The notes under the pieces are model-generated. The model was not told the origin of the DNA. It saw only the letters and a list, made by a program, of their open reading frames with translations, and searched no databases. The position numbers were made by a program, and so were the translations under genes. Shown one piece after another: positions 36,349 to 46,979 of a DNA stretch of 64,000 nt (its first letter is position 1; every line of letters begins with the position of its first letter). The stretch covers positions 124,001 to 188,000 of the forward strand of contig CAJQUN010000333.1 in NCBI GenBank assembly GCA_907163345.1. Reading direction: 5' to 3'. The DNA comes from Haberlea rhodopensis (taxonomy: Eukaryota; Streptophyta; Magnoliopsida; Lamiales; Gesneriaceae).

Positions 36349-36769
36349 ACCTATGATCTCCATTAACTCTATCATGATTTCACTTCCATGCCAAACCCCT
36401 GAAATTCTGTAACCATAGCCTCCATTATTATTCAATGAAAATGATGGGTTAGTGGGGTCGATTAAGTCTCTTGGACTGACTGTTTAGACAAGCCGAGCTG
36501 ATGGTTATCAGCATAGGTTGAGCAGATTGGACAACGGTTGAGTCCTCGATCAGTTGATTTAAACATCTGCTGAGCAGCTTCCTAACGCCTGCTGTGTTGA
36601 TGCAAACACATCTGCTGAGCAGCTTCTTAACATCTGTTGAGCAGGTCTTAATGCAGATTTCGGTCTTTACGTAGAGTATTGAAAAGTAAAGAAAAAGCTT
36701 AAGCAATTTTATTATTATGAGTTCAAAGATTTTAATTTCTTAATTTGAAGTCGAGCTAATTAGTTAATA
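36349..36769. other. Gene-free sequence with short CTGCTGAGCAGCTT repeats
   Basis: Between about 36490 and 36650 the word CATCTGCTGAGCAGCTTC and variants of it occur three to four times. No coding capacity is evident. Confidence 0.45.
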
Positions 36770-37118
36770 GGAACATTCATGGGCGGAGCCACCCCAGGGG
36801 TTAGGGTGGGCTCAATCCCAAGGTAAATTTTTTAAAAACCAAAAATTAATAGTCGAGATTTTTGATATATGATGGTTTATCCCAACCCAAAATTGGTCTG
36901 AAGCCCATGATATTTTTTAAATTGATGTTTTAACTTAATCCAAAATGATATTAGAGCATTTGTATTACTCTTTATTCTCCATATTTCTCCCTTGCTCGTA
37001 ATGTTTCTCCATTTCATGTGTTTATTATTTTTTTTAAAAAAATAATTTATTTTAGCTATTTGTTTATTATGGCTTGCCCAACGTAGCCTGAAATCTTGGC
37101 TCCGCCCTTGGGAACATT
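36770..37118. mobile_element. Non-autonomous hAT element, 333 bp, with perfect 8-bp duplication
   Basis: GGAACATT flanks both sides (36770-36777 and 37111-37118). The element 36778-37110 starts CATGGGCGGAGCCA and its reverse complement starts CAAGGGCGGAGCCA, the typical C-A-nn-GGCGGAGCC tip of plant hAT MITEs. The interior is AT-rich and non-coding. Confidence 0.85.
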
Positions 37119-37980
37119 AGAGTTTGGACACCCGATTTTATTTCTGGAGCTATTCACCCGAACTAATCCGAATCAAGTGAGTCGGCTTGGATTCATTACA
37201 TATATCCTTTCAATGTATATTTATTACAATCTTGTTATGCGACATGTGCACAGATTAAATTTTAGAATAAAATATGATGGTGCGGGGATACTTTTTTCGT
37301 TACAAAGTTTATGTTTGATTTTTAGGTTTTTTATAAAATAATGGTAAATTTTGGAATTTTTTTTTTTGTATTTTTTGAATATTCAAAAGCAAGTGTAGAA
37401 TCCATAATATTATTTTGAATTTTAACATTCCTTTGTCCGTGATTTTGATATATAACCTCAAATTTTTAAATGTTATTTCGCTCTTGATATTATGAGTTTA
37501 TATGAAACTCTTCACTTTTTACATGTGATCTTTCCTTTAAAATTACATGTTTTTTCAAATTTAAGAAGATCGTCAACGATAACAATTACTACTAAGCCCT
37601 TCGCCTCAATGAGACGGTCGTGAAAAAAAAAAAAATTATAGAGCTCTTATATCGAAAAGAAAAAAATTGACCAAGGTCATATATCAAACTAGCTCAAAGA
37701 TATGGTACCAAGTAATAAGGTTAAATATATAGAATTTGATGATAAGTCGTCTTGTCCAAAGGTTGACTAACTTAACAGCTGCTTTAATTCAAAACCAGGA
37801 TTGTCTTTTGCTTAGCTTGTTCCAGTTTTACACTCACTCTGATGCTGCTGGCACCTTCCATTTATTAGGGTTTCAACAATAACCATTAATTAAACGACTT
37901 CCCCATATATAAACCCTTATTTATATACACAAACATTCACCACCCAAACATTGTCAAATATTGCATTTACCTGTATACCC
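37119..37980 (+). promoter_or_regulatory. Intergenic DNA and GDSL gene promoter
   Basis: The sequence is AT-rich to about 37700. A TATA box CATATATAAAC lies at 37904-37914, about 70 bases before the GDSL start codon. No other gene seen. Confidence 0.5.
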
Positions 37981-39181
37981 ATGTCTCCTTCATCCGCCAT
38001 TTTTGCTGTGGCTCTAGCTTTCACCACGGTCGCAACGATGGTGCCATCGATGGAGTGTTCACGTGCTTTTTTCGTTTTCGGTGATTCCCTGGTGGATAAC
38101 GGCAACAACAACTACTTAGCCACCACAGCCAGGGCTGACTCGCCGCCATATGGCATCGACTACCCTAATCACCGCCCAACCGGCCGTTTCTCCAATGGAT
38201 ACAACGTCCCTGATCTCATAAGTATGTATTTGCTCATTGAATAAATACATTTTGCTTGCATGTTATATTAATTAAGTTTAGTTTTGTGACAAAAAAAGGA
38301 GTGATGGATTTTTTTTTAAAAAAATTCATATTTTGGTTATGTTTTTTTTTAGGTCAGGAGCTTGGTGCTGAATCAACACTGGCATATTTGGACCCTGAGT
38401 TAACAGGGAAAAAGCTTTTGGTCGGAGCAAACTTCGCCTCTGCCGGAATCGGGATTGTCGAAGATACCGGGATTCAGTTTGTAAGAAACTTTACACAATA
38501 CATGACCTACATCATTTCCCACAAAGAACCTAGCCAATTTTGACAGTCTTTTCAAAACCGGACCTACATAAAACCGGTGTCATTACTGTCCGGTGGTTTT
38601 AAAAACAGCGAATTCAGGTTGTTTGGAACCAAATTAACATGCACCTAGGGTCTCATTGGCCATAAGTTCAAGTGATTTGAAAGAAGTGCATGTGATATAA
38701 TTCTGATATGATCCTACTTTAAACAGGAAGAATTGCAATTAATTTCTTTAAACTATTAAAAAGAATCTTGAAATAATTACACCCAAAAATATTTGATGCT
38801 GATTACTTAATAATTTTTGCAGATAAACATTATACGAATCAACAGGCAACTGCAATATTTCCAAGACTACCAACGCCGACTTAGCTCAATAATCGGAGAA
38901 GATGGGGCAAAAAATCTAGTTAACAAAGCTTTAGTTCTGATAACACTTGGTGGCAATGATTTTGTGAATAATTATTTCTTGACCCCAATTACTGTCAGAG
39001 CACTTCAATATAATCTCCAGGATTATTGTCATCTACTCATCACCGACTACAAGAAGATTTTACAGGTAATATAAATTCATCATTTTTTTTTATTATTTTT
39101 CCTTTTGAGTTGGTAACAAATTAATTATTTGTTTGTGAGGTATACTGCATTATTTGGACTCTATTTGAAAATAAAAATGGG

Positions 39182-39216
<35 letters not shown>

Positions 39217-40422
39217 TTCAGGGAAATTGTTAATTTTGGTCTTTTAATGTTTGCCTATTTTCTATTTTAGTCCTCTATATTATCAAAAATCAACCTTAAT
39301 CAACTATCTTTGCTTTTTTTTAAAAAAAATTATAAATCTAGTCATTTTTTCGCGTGTAAAGTACCACGTAAGCGTTTCAAAAAAAGTAATTAAAATTATA
39401 AAACAAATGAACAAATTGTCAAAAAACGAAGGATGCAATACTAAGCTTCAATTTTGACAAATACCATACCAAAATCACAAAGATGTAATGAGTGTGCATT
39501 TGGATTGAGGGACTTGAAGTCGTGGATTTCAAATCCTTGATTTCAAATCCATTTAGTTGTTTGAATGTTATATTGGGTATATTTCGAATCCACATTTTTA
39601 CTAATTTATGAAATTTAATGATAATTGTAATGGATTTAAAATGCACTTAAGATATGTGTCATTTTAAATCAAAGTTTCAAATCCGTTCTCAAATCAAATG
39701 TCTCCAGTCATTTGATTTGCTTATCTTCCTTCTTATTTGTTTTACAAAAATCTTATTTTATCAAAAAGCTTTACTACCTTAACTTTAAATTAAAATGCGA
39801 ACACATATAAATCACTAAAATAGCTTATAATTATGAATTTACAAAATATCTAAATTATGATTAGATGAAAGTAACTGTTAATTTATAACGTTGTCTTGGT
39901 ATTATTATTTGTTTCAATTTTAAATTATTTTATAAGCAAATGTGTCTTTTGCGCTAAAGAAACAATTTAATAAGAACCACCTTTATAAGAATTGAACGAA
40001 CATATAACCGATTTATTAATGGTGTTGTATTACAGAGGCTGTACGATTTGGGAGCCCGGAGGGTTCTGGTGACCGGGACCGGCCCTCTCGGCTGCGTGCC
40101 CGCGGAGCTGGCCACGAGGAGCACCAACGGCCAATGCGCGGAGGAACCTCAACGCGGGGCCGCAATATTTAATCTTTTACTCATCCAAATGATAGGAACC
40201 CTGAATCAAGAACTGGGTTCGGACATATTTGTCGCTGTCAATGCCATGGAAATGCAGAATGATTTCATTCATGATCCCCAAGCCTATGGTAAATACTCAT
40301 CTCAGTCAAGAACTGGGTTCGGACATATTAAAAATAATTTATGTATAACTTTTTTGATTGGTCCTAAAGATCATTTTTTTTAAATTTACCCTAATATATA
40401 AATAAGATGTGCCAAATTTAAA

Positions 40423-40466
<44 letters not shown>

Positions 40467-40852
40467 AGAATGAAATATTACAGAAATTGTAACATAAACT
40501 TCCTTCTGTGAGATGAGTGGCCGTAAAGTAAGAGGTCGAAAATTTTAGTTGGTGGATAATGCCATAGATTATTTGAAAGATACCGAAACTACCCTTGTCA
40601 TTTTCTTCCATTTGGACAGGTTTTGTGACAGCAAAGGTGGCGTGTTGCGGACAAGGGCCCTATAACGGCATAGGACTTTGCACGCCTGCGTCCAATTTGT
40701 GCGCCAATAGAGACGCATACGCATTCTGGGATCCTTTCCACCCCACAGAAAGGGCCAACAAAATCATCGTTCAAACCATATTCAATGGCTCCGATCGATA
40801 CATCTCGCCCATGAATCTCAGTACCATCATGAAGCTAGATTCCATGGCTTAA
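37981..40852 (+). CDS. GDSL esterase/lipase, LTL1-like
   Basis: A secreted SGNH hydrolase acting on acyl esters, probably at the cell wall or surface; LTL1-type members are linked to salt tolerance and cutin-related roles. Exons are 37981-38221, 38353-38480, 38823-39065, 40036-40288 and 40620-40852, giving 365 residues with the five-exon structure usual for the family. Residues 1 to about 25 form a signal peptide (hydrophobic FAVALAFTTVATM). Block I is FFVFGDSLVDNGNNN (catalytic Ser), block II contains GANFASAGIGI (oxyanion Gly), block III is LGGNDFVNNY (oxyanion Asn), and block V is FWDPFHPTE with the catalytic Asp and His. The C terminus PMNLSTIMKLDSMA is very like LTL1 and its paralogs. 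Introns 3 and 4 carry TA microsatellites. Confidence 0.94.
39185..39213. repeat. TA microsatellite in GDSL intron 3
   Basis: An uninterrupted AT run of about 29 bases within the long third intron. Confidence 0.9.
39492..39706. mobile_element. Possible MITE in GDSL intron 3
   Basis: The left end GCATTTGGATTGAGGGACTT and the reverse complement of the right end (GACATTTGATTTGAGAACGG) are alike and continue into GGATTT-CAAA/GATTTCAAATCC words. The ends and duplication are uncertain. Confidence 0.4.
40203..40330. repeat. 24-bp exon 4 segment duplicated into GDSL intron 4
   Basis: TCAAGAACTGGGTTCGGACATATT occurs inside exon 4 (about 40206-40229) and again in the following intron (about 40307-40330), only 77 bases apart. 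The exon copy remains in frame. Confidence 0.85.
40430..40462. repeat. AT microsatellite in GDSL intron 4
   Basis: An AT dinucleotide run of about 33 bases. Confidence 0.9.
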
Positions 40853-41965
40853 AATATTAATTCGATCGACAATAAATTACAACTGATTTTGGTTTTGGGA
40901 TTGTGTCATGATCATCAAATTTGTGTTGCTTCTTCTTGAATCTTGACCAAAAAAACAATTTTAATTTATTATTCATTTCTCTCTTCATGTCAATGTGTTT
41001 TGGTGCTTATCTGTTTTTCAGTTAAAAAAATAGATTTTTTGGTGTTTGAACTTCTTGTTTCTGCTATTATTTCTCCAAAAAAAATATGTAAAAGCAGAAG
41101 CAAGTCGTGAGATATTTCTGGCTGATTTAAGTTGAACGATGGCAATTTTGTAATTGTTTGAATTTCATTAATCTGTTTTCTTATTTTAATAGCATATTCA
41201 ATGTTTTTACTTAAAAATAACTTTTTCAAACTTTAATCAAAAACAACATAGAAGTGTTTTGAATGAACAATTACAAACACAACCTTAGAAATAGAGAACA
41301 CTTTATAATATTTTAGTAAGGACTATAAGTATTTGTCTTCAAAACTGACCATAGTCTTGACTTTAAAGAGGAAGAATGAGAATGTTACTTTGGGAAATTA
41401 AGTAATAACTTCATTAGATTTCAAAACTTGAGTCTCAAAAATTAACATCAACCCTAACTTTAAAGAAATGATATAAGCAGTAATTTCGCATATAGAACAT
41501 ATTTAACATATGTCCAATGTTATTTATATATTAATGGTTGTTATTTGCTCTATACTTTATATACAAAATAATACTGATTTTCTTCATAAAATAAAATAAA
41601 TATACATATCATGAATTGTGATTGCAAATAGCTTCATTATTCACATATTTACTATTATTTATTAAGGTAAACAATTCATAAAAAACTAAAATTGAGACTC
41701 AAAAACAATTAAACTAATTAAAATACAAAGGATTCCTTTCAAAATAATTAATATGCAAAATTTGATAATAAATATTATGTTATAAGTTTTAATAAACGAT
41801 GATTTTTGGCTCCATAAGATATATTATTTACCATAACTACCGTAACATTTTAAATTTTATAATATTTTATCTCCATATGTTAAAGATGAAACACCACATG
41901 AAATTTTATTTCACTCAAGTTATACATCATCACCTTATTGGGTTTTATTTGGGCCTCTAACTATG
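40853..41965. other. GDSL 3' region and AT-rich intergenic DNA
   Basis: No gene recognised between the GDSL stop and the tandem MULE-like elements. Confidence 0.5.
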
Positions 41966-42639
41966 TATTTATAAGAGAAAATTACACATAGATACTACTT
42001 ATCAAAATATGTTTCAACTAAATCACCCAAAAAAATCTTCTTTCAACTAAATACATCTTTTAAAAAATATCTTTCACATAAGTCTATTTTATGAAACCCT
42101 AATCTAATTAATCCATTTTTATGACTTAAACACCCCTAATCTAATTAATCCATTTTCTCAATGGCAGATTGTTCGATTGGTTGAATTGCTTTAAAATTTC
42201 AGAACGAATATCGAATTTTGTTCTTCACAAATTGAATCTCGTTGTCGTTCTCATCCTCGTCTTCAATCAATTTCTCTGTTTTTTTCCGATCTATTGGTTT
42301 CGTCTTCTTCGTTGCGAGCTGTTTCTGAATTGACGTATGATCGCACCATAGCATTCACCTTCAATTGTTAAATTTTTGTGCTTCGTCGCTTGCAATGGTG
42401 CCAAATTTTTCTGCGATCTTGTGATGTTTTTGCTGCGTGAATTCTAATATCAAATCTACAAAAAAAATATCGTTTTTCTTCTGGAATATGGCGACGGCAA
42501 AGGACAACTGTTCGTTTGCAATTGAATTGTACTCGTTTATTATGCTCTGGAGGTGTTCGATTACAATCACGTGAGTAGCTGGTGTGATTGTGTACATCTT
42601 CGGTGTATGAATAAAAATTAATCATGCTGTGTATGAAAA

Positions 42640-42800
42640 ATTAATCATGCGATGCATGTAAAAATGTATTCATGTGGTGCATGTAAATTACATGGATCCT
42701 AGTTTACCGGTGCATATAATTACATGCACCGTTAGTCTACCGGTGCATGTAATTTACATGCACCGCTAGTCTACCGGTGCATGTAAATTACATGCATCGG
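42640..42800. repeat. Palindrome cluster 1 (GGTGCATGTAA half-site), copy 1
   Basis: Four to five units of the form GGTGCATGTAA followed by its reverse complement, separated by CCGCTAGTCTACC-like spacers. Some have one or two changes (TGCATATAATTACATG). Confidence 0.85.
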
Positions 42801-43147
42801 TAGACTCAACATTTGCATTGGTTCTCAAATTACATAATAAATAAGTATCATATAGAAAGTGTTAAAGACGATCACAAATAACACTTAAAATTAATACATG
42901 TTTGTGTAATATATTATCATTTGAAAAATAATAGAATTTTGTTATGAGATTATGCAATAATTTATCATATAGTATATACTCATCCATAATAAAATTTAAT
43001 TTCTAAAGTAATATATTGTATCTTTAATTTGTTATAAGATCAATTGTAAAAATTATAGAATGAAAAATTAATTCACATTTTTTGGATTTGATCGTTGTTA
43101 TTTAGTAATTAGATAAAAAAAAATCGTATATTAGTGCATCTCCGCCT

Positions 43148-43255
43148 ATCGGTGCATGTAAATTACATGCATTGATAGATTTTAGCAAGTCGGTGCATGT
43201 GAATTACATGCACCGCTAAGTCCATTTTGGTGCATGTAAATTACATGCACCTATA
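43148..43255. repeat. Palindrome cluster 2, copy 1
   Basis: Three units of the same GGTGCATGTAA palindrome, separated by TTGATAGATTTTAGCAAGTC and CGCTAAGTCCATTTT spacers. Confidence 0.85.
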
Positions 43256-43417
43256 GACTTATACTATATTTAACAAAAAACATAGCCTTTTTATATATAA
43301 TTTTGAATATGTAACATTTTTCCTCATTAATTTTTTTTTAATTTAATAGCAAACTGAAATAGAAGGCTTGAGATGTGAAATAACAAACTGAATAAGAAAG
43401 CAAAACCTAATCTAAAG

Positions 43418-43665
43418 ATGCATGTAAGTTACATGCACCAATGAGTCTATCGGTGCATGTGAATTACATGCACCGATAGACTAATGAACTGTCGGTGCAT
43501 GTAAATTACATGCACCACTGAGTCTATCGGTGCATGTAAACCGATAAACTCATGAACTGTCGGTGCATGTAAATTACATGCACCACTGAGTCTATCGGTG
43601 CATGTAAATTACATGCACAAATAGACTCATGAACTGCCGGTGCATGTAAATTACATGCACCAATG
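43418..43665. repeat. Palindrome cluster 3, copy 1
   Basis: Seven units, one of them truncated (ATGTAAACCGATAAAC). Spacers such as ACTGAGTCTATC and GACTCATGAACTG recur, so this part is a higher-order tandem array with a period of about 38 bp. Confidence 0.85.
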
Positions 43666-44251
43666 GTTTCAATATCATTACATTCTCAAAATTTTCATTC
43701 AAACAATTGATCTAACATCTCAAATACATTATAATTTTGAGTTTTACATTAAAAATCTACAAACAATCATTACAATAAAATTGAAATTCGTAATAAATAT
43801 AATTTTTTCATCAAACAATTGATCGAACAATTCAAATATATTATGCTTTTACGTTTCACATTAAAAATCTACGTACATACATTACAAAAAAATTGAAATT
43901 CATAAGAAATATAAAACAAAATCAACACAATCGGTAAATAGATGATAAATAGAAGTGCGATGATTTTGTCTTCTTGCACAACCTTTTTGTTTTCGTTTGC
44001 CCAGTGCGCGCAGCTCCAACGCCATGGGAGGGGCGACAACTTCCGACGACGGCGTTGGTGGTTGGGACATGTGGCTGATGTGAGGGTTGGAGACTAGGGT
44101 TTTGATGTTGAAAGGAGGTGATCCAAGGAAGGCAGAAGACTATTTTGGTCATTTTGACCAAAATTGGACCTAGTTGAAAGAATTTTTTTTGGGGTGACTG
44201 GGCCGAAAAATCTTTTACCAAGTAGTACCGGCCCGAAATTTTCCCTTATAA

Positions 44252-46540
44252 GAGAAAATTACACATAGATACTACTTATCAAAATATGTTTCAACTAAAT
44301 CACCCAAAGAAATCTTCTTTCAACTAAATACATCTTTTAAAAAATATCTTTCACATAAGTCTATTTTATGAAACCCTAATCTAATTAATCCATTTTTATG
44401 ACTTAAACACCCCTAATCTAATTAATCAATTTTCTCAATGGCAGATTGTTCGATTGGTTGAATTGCTTTAAAATTTCAGAACGAATATCGAATTTTGTTC
44501 TTCACAAATTGAATCTCGTTGTCGTTCTCATCCTCGTCTTCAATCAATTTCTCTGTTTTTTTCCGTTCTATTGGTTTCGTCTTCTTCGTTGCGAGCTGTT
44601 TCTGAATTGACGTATGATCGCACCATAGCATTCACCTTCAATTGTTAAATTTTTGTGCTTCGTGACGCATCGTCGCTTGCAATGGTGCCAAATTTTTCTG
44701 CGATCTTGTGATGTTTTTGCTGCGTGAATTCTAATATCAAATCTGCAAAAAAAATATCGTTTTTCTTCTGGAATATGGCGACGGCAAAGGACAACTGTTC
44801 GTTTGCAATTGAATTGTACTCGTTTATTGTGCTCTGGAGGTGTTCGATTACAATCACGTGAGTAGCTGGTGTGATTGTGTACATCTTCGGTGTATGAATA
44901 AAAATTAATCATGCTGTGTATGAAAAATTAATCATGCGATGCATGTAAAAATGTATTCATGTGGTGCATGTAAATTACATGGATCCTAGTTTACCGGTGC
45001 ATATAATTACATGCACCGTTAGTCTACCGGTGCATGTAATTTACATGCACCGCTAGTCTACCGGTGCATGTAAATTACATGCATCGGTAGACTCAACATT
45101 TGCATTGGTTCTCAAATTACATAATAAATAAGTATCATATAGAAAGTGTTAAAGACGATCACAAATAACACTTAAAATTAATACATGTTTGTGTAATATA
45201 TTATCATTTGAAAAATAATAGAATTTTGTTATGAGATTATGCAATAATTTATCATATAGTATATACTCATCCATAATAAAATTTAATTTCTAAAGTAATA
45301 TATTGTATCTTTAATTTGTTATAAGATCAATTGTAAAAATTATAGAATGAAAAATTAATTCACATTTTTTGGATTTGATCGTTGTTATTTAGTAATTAGA
45401 TAAAAAAAAATCGTATATTAGTGCATCTCCGCCTATCGGTGCATGTAAATTACATGCATTGATAGATTTTAGCAAGTCGGTGCATGTGAATTACATGCAC
45501 CGCTAAGTCCATTTTGGTGCATGTAAATTACATGCACCTATAGACTTATACTATATTTAACAAAAACATAGCCTTTTTATATATAATTTTGAATATGTAA
45601 CATTTTTCCTCATTAATTTTTTGTTAATTTAATAGCAAACTGAAATAGAAGGCTTGAGATGTGAAATAACAAACTGAATAAGAAAGCAAAACCTAAATCT
45701 AAAGATGCATGTAAGTTACATGCACCAATGAGTCTATCGGTGCATGTGAATTACATGCACCGATAGACTAATGAACTGCCGGTGCATGTAAATTACATGC
45801 ACCACTGAGTCTATCGGTGCATGTAAACCGATAAACTCATGAACTGTCGGTGCATGTAAATTACATGCACCACTGAGTCTATCGGTGCATGTAAATTACA
45901 TGCACAAATAGACTCATGAACTGCCGGTGCATGTAAATTACATGCACCAATGGTTTCAATATCATTACATTCTCAAAATTTTCATTCAAACAATTGATCT
46001 AACATCTCAAATACATTATAATTTTGAGTTTTACATTAAAAATCTACAAACAATCATTACAATAAAATTGAAATTCGTAATAAATATAATTTTTTCATCA
46101 AACAATTGATCGAACAATTCAAATATATTATGCTTTTACGTTTCACATTAAAAATATACGTACATACATTACAAAAAAATTGAAATTCATAAGAAATATA
46201 AAACAAAATCAACACAATCGGTAAATAGATGATAAATAGGAGTGCGATGATTTTGTCTTCTTGCACAACCTTTTTGTTTTCGTTTGCCCAGTGCGCGCAG
46301 CTCCAACGCCATGGGAGGGGCGACAACTTCCGACGACGGCGTTGGTGGTTGGGACATGTGGCTGATGTGAGGGTTGGAGACTAGGGTTTTGATGTTGAAG
46401 GAGGTGATCCAAGGAAGGCAGAAGACTATTTTGGTCATTTTGACCAAAATTGGACCTAGTTGAAAGAATTTTTTTTGGGGTGACTGGGCCGAAAAATCTT
46501 TTACCAAGTAGTACCGGCCCGAAATTTTCCCAATTTATAA
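44252..46540. mobile_element. MULE-like element with palindrome arrays, copy 2 of the tandem pair
   Basis: 44252-46531 (2280 bp) repeats copy 1 base for base apart from scattered substitutions and small indels, for example TGACGCATCG present at about 44664 here and absent in copy 1, and TTTTTTTT versus TTTTTTGT near 45620. Palindrome clusters lie at about 44917-45086, 45434-45539 and 45706-45950. The right flank AATTTATAA (46532-46540) pairs with the flank left of copy 1, so the pair arose by tandem duplication after one insertion or by insertion of a dimer. Confidence 0.85.
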
Positions 46541-46696
46541 CCTACACTTATATTCAATCAATAAAAATGATAATGAGTAAGACAACCAGAGCATTGATAT
46601 ATTGATTAGTCACTCAAATCTTCTGTAATGACTCGAATTTGAGTCTCCCTCACCTCATAGTTAGGATTGTTCAAAAAAATTATAATGAGTAATTTT
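46541..46696. other. Short intergenic stretch
   Basis: Nothing recognised. Confidence 0.4.
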
Positions 46697-46979
46697 GGGG
46701 AAAATTACAAAATCGTCATCTAAGTTAGCCTATTTTTTCCTTTGTCAAATTTGGTTTTCATATTTTAAGTTGGCTTTTTATTTTTTATTTTTAGTCCTTT
46801 TCTGCCATAGAATATCCGATGTCACATCAACAATCTTTGGTGTCACATCGGCACTCAGGTAAAATATGACTAAAAGAAAAAGGGAAAAAAAGAAGAAAAT
46901 TAAGACCAAATTTTGACTATTTAAATGACCAAAATCATAATAAACCAATTTACATTAATTACTTAGACTATTTTTCCCC
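46697..46979. mobile_element. MITE with GGGGAAAA termini, about 283 bp
   Basis: The left end is GGGGAAAATTACAAAATCG and the reverse complement of the right end is GGGGAAAAATAGTCTAAGTA. The centre holds a GATGTCACATCAAC...GGTGTCACATCGGC pair. AATTTT lies on both flanks, but the duplication is not sharp. The tip sequence resembles Mutator-type MITEs. Confidence 0.55.

Larger units (their letters stand above)
41966..44251. mobile_element. MULE-like element with palindrome arrays, copy 1 of a tandem pair
   Basis: The element is 41975-44245 (2271 bp). Its left end GAGAAAATTAC...ACTACTTATCAAAATAT and the reverse complement of its right end GGGAAAATTTC...ACTACTTGGTAAAAGAT form imperfect inverted repeats of about 80 bp, both running to TTTCAACTA. 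The outer flank is TATTTATAA (41966-41974), which matches AATTTATAA after copy 2 at 8 of 9 bases. TTATAA separates the copies. A Mutator-type 9-bp duplication is the simplest reading. No transposase is present. The interior has three palindrome clusters and a short conserved - strand frame. Confidence 0.8.

Noticed and set aside
42640..43665. CRISPR-like array of palindromic repeats
   Set aside because: Nuclear plant DNA inside a TIR element. Spacers are short and themselves repeated, and no cas genes are present.
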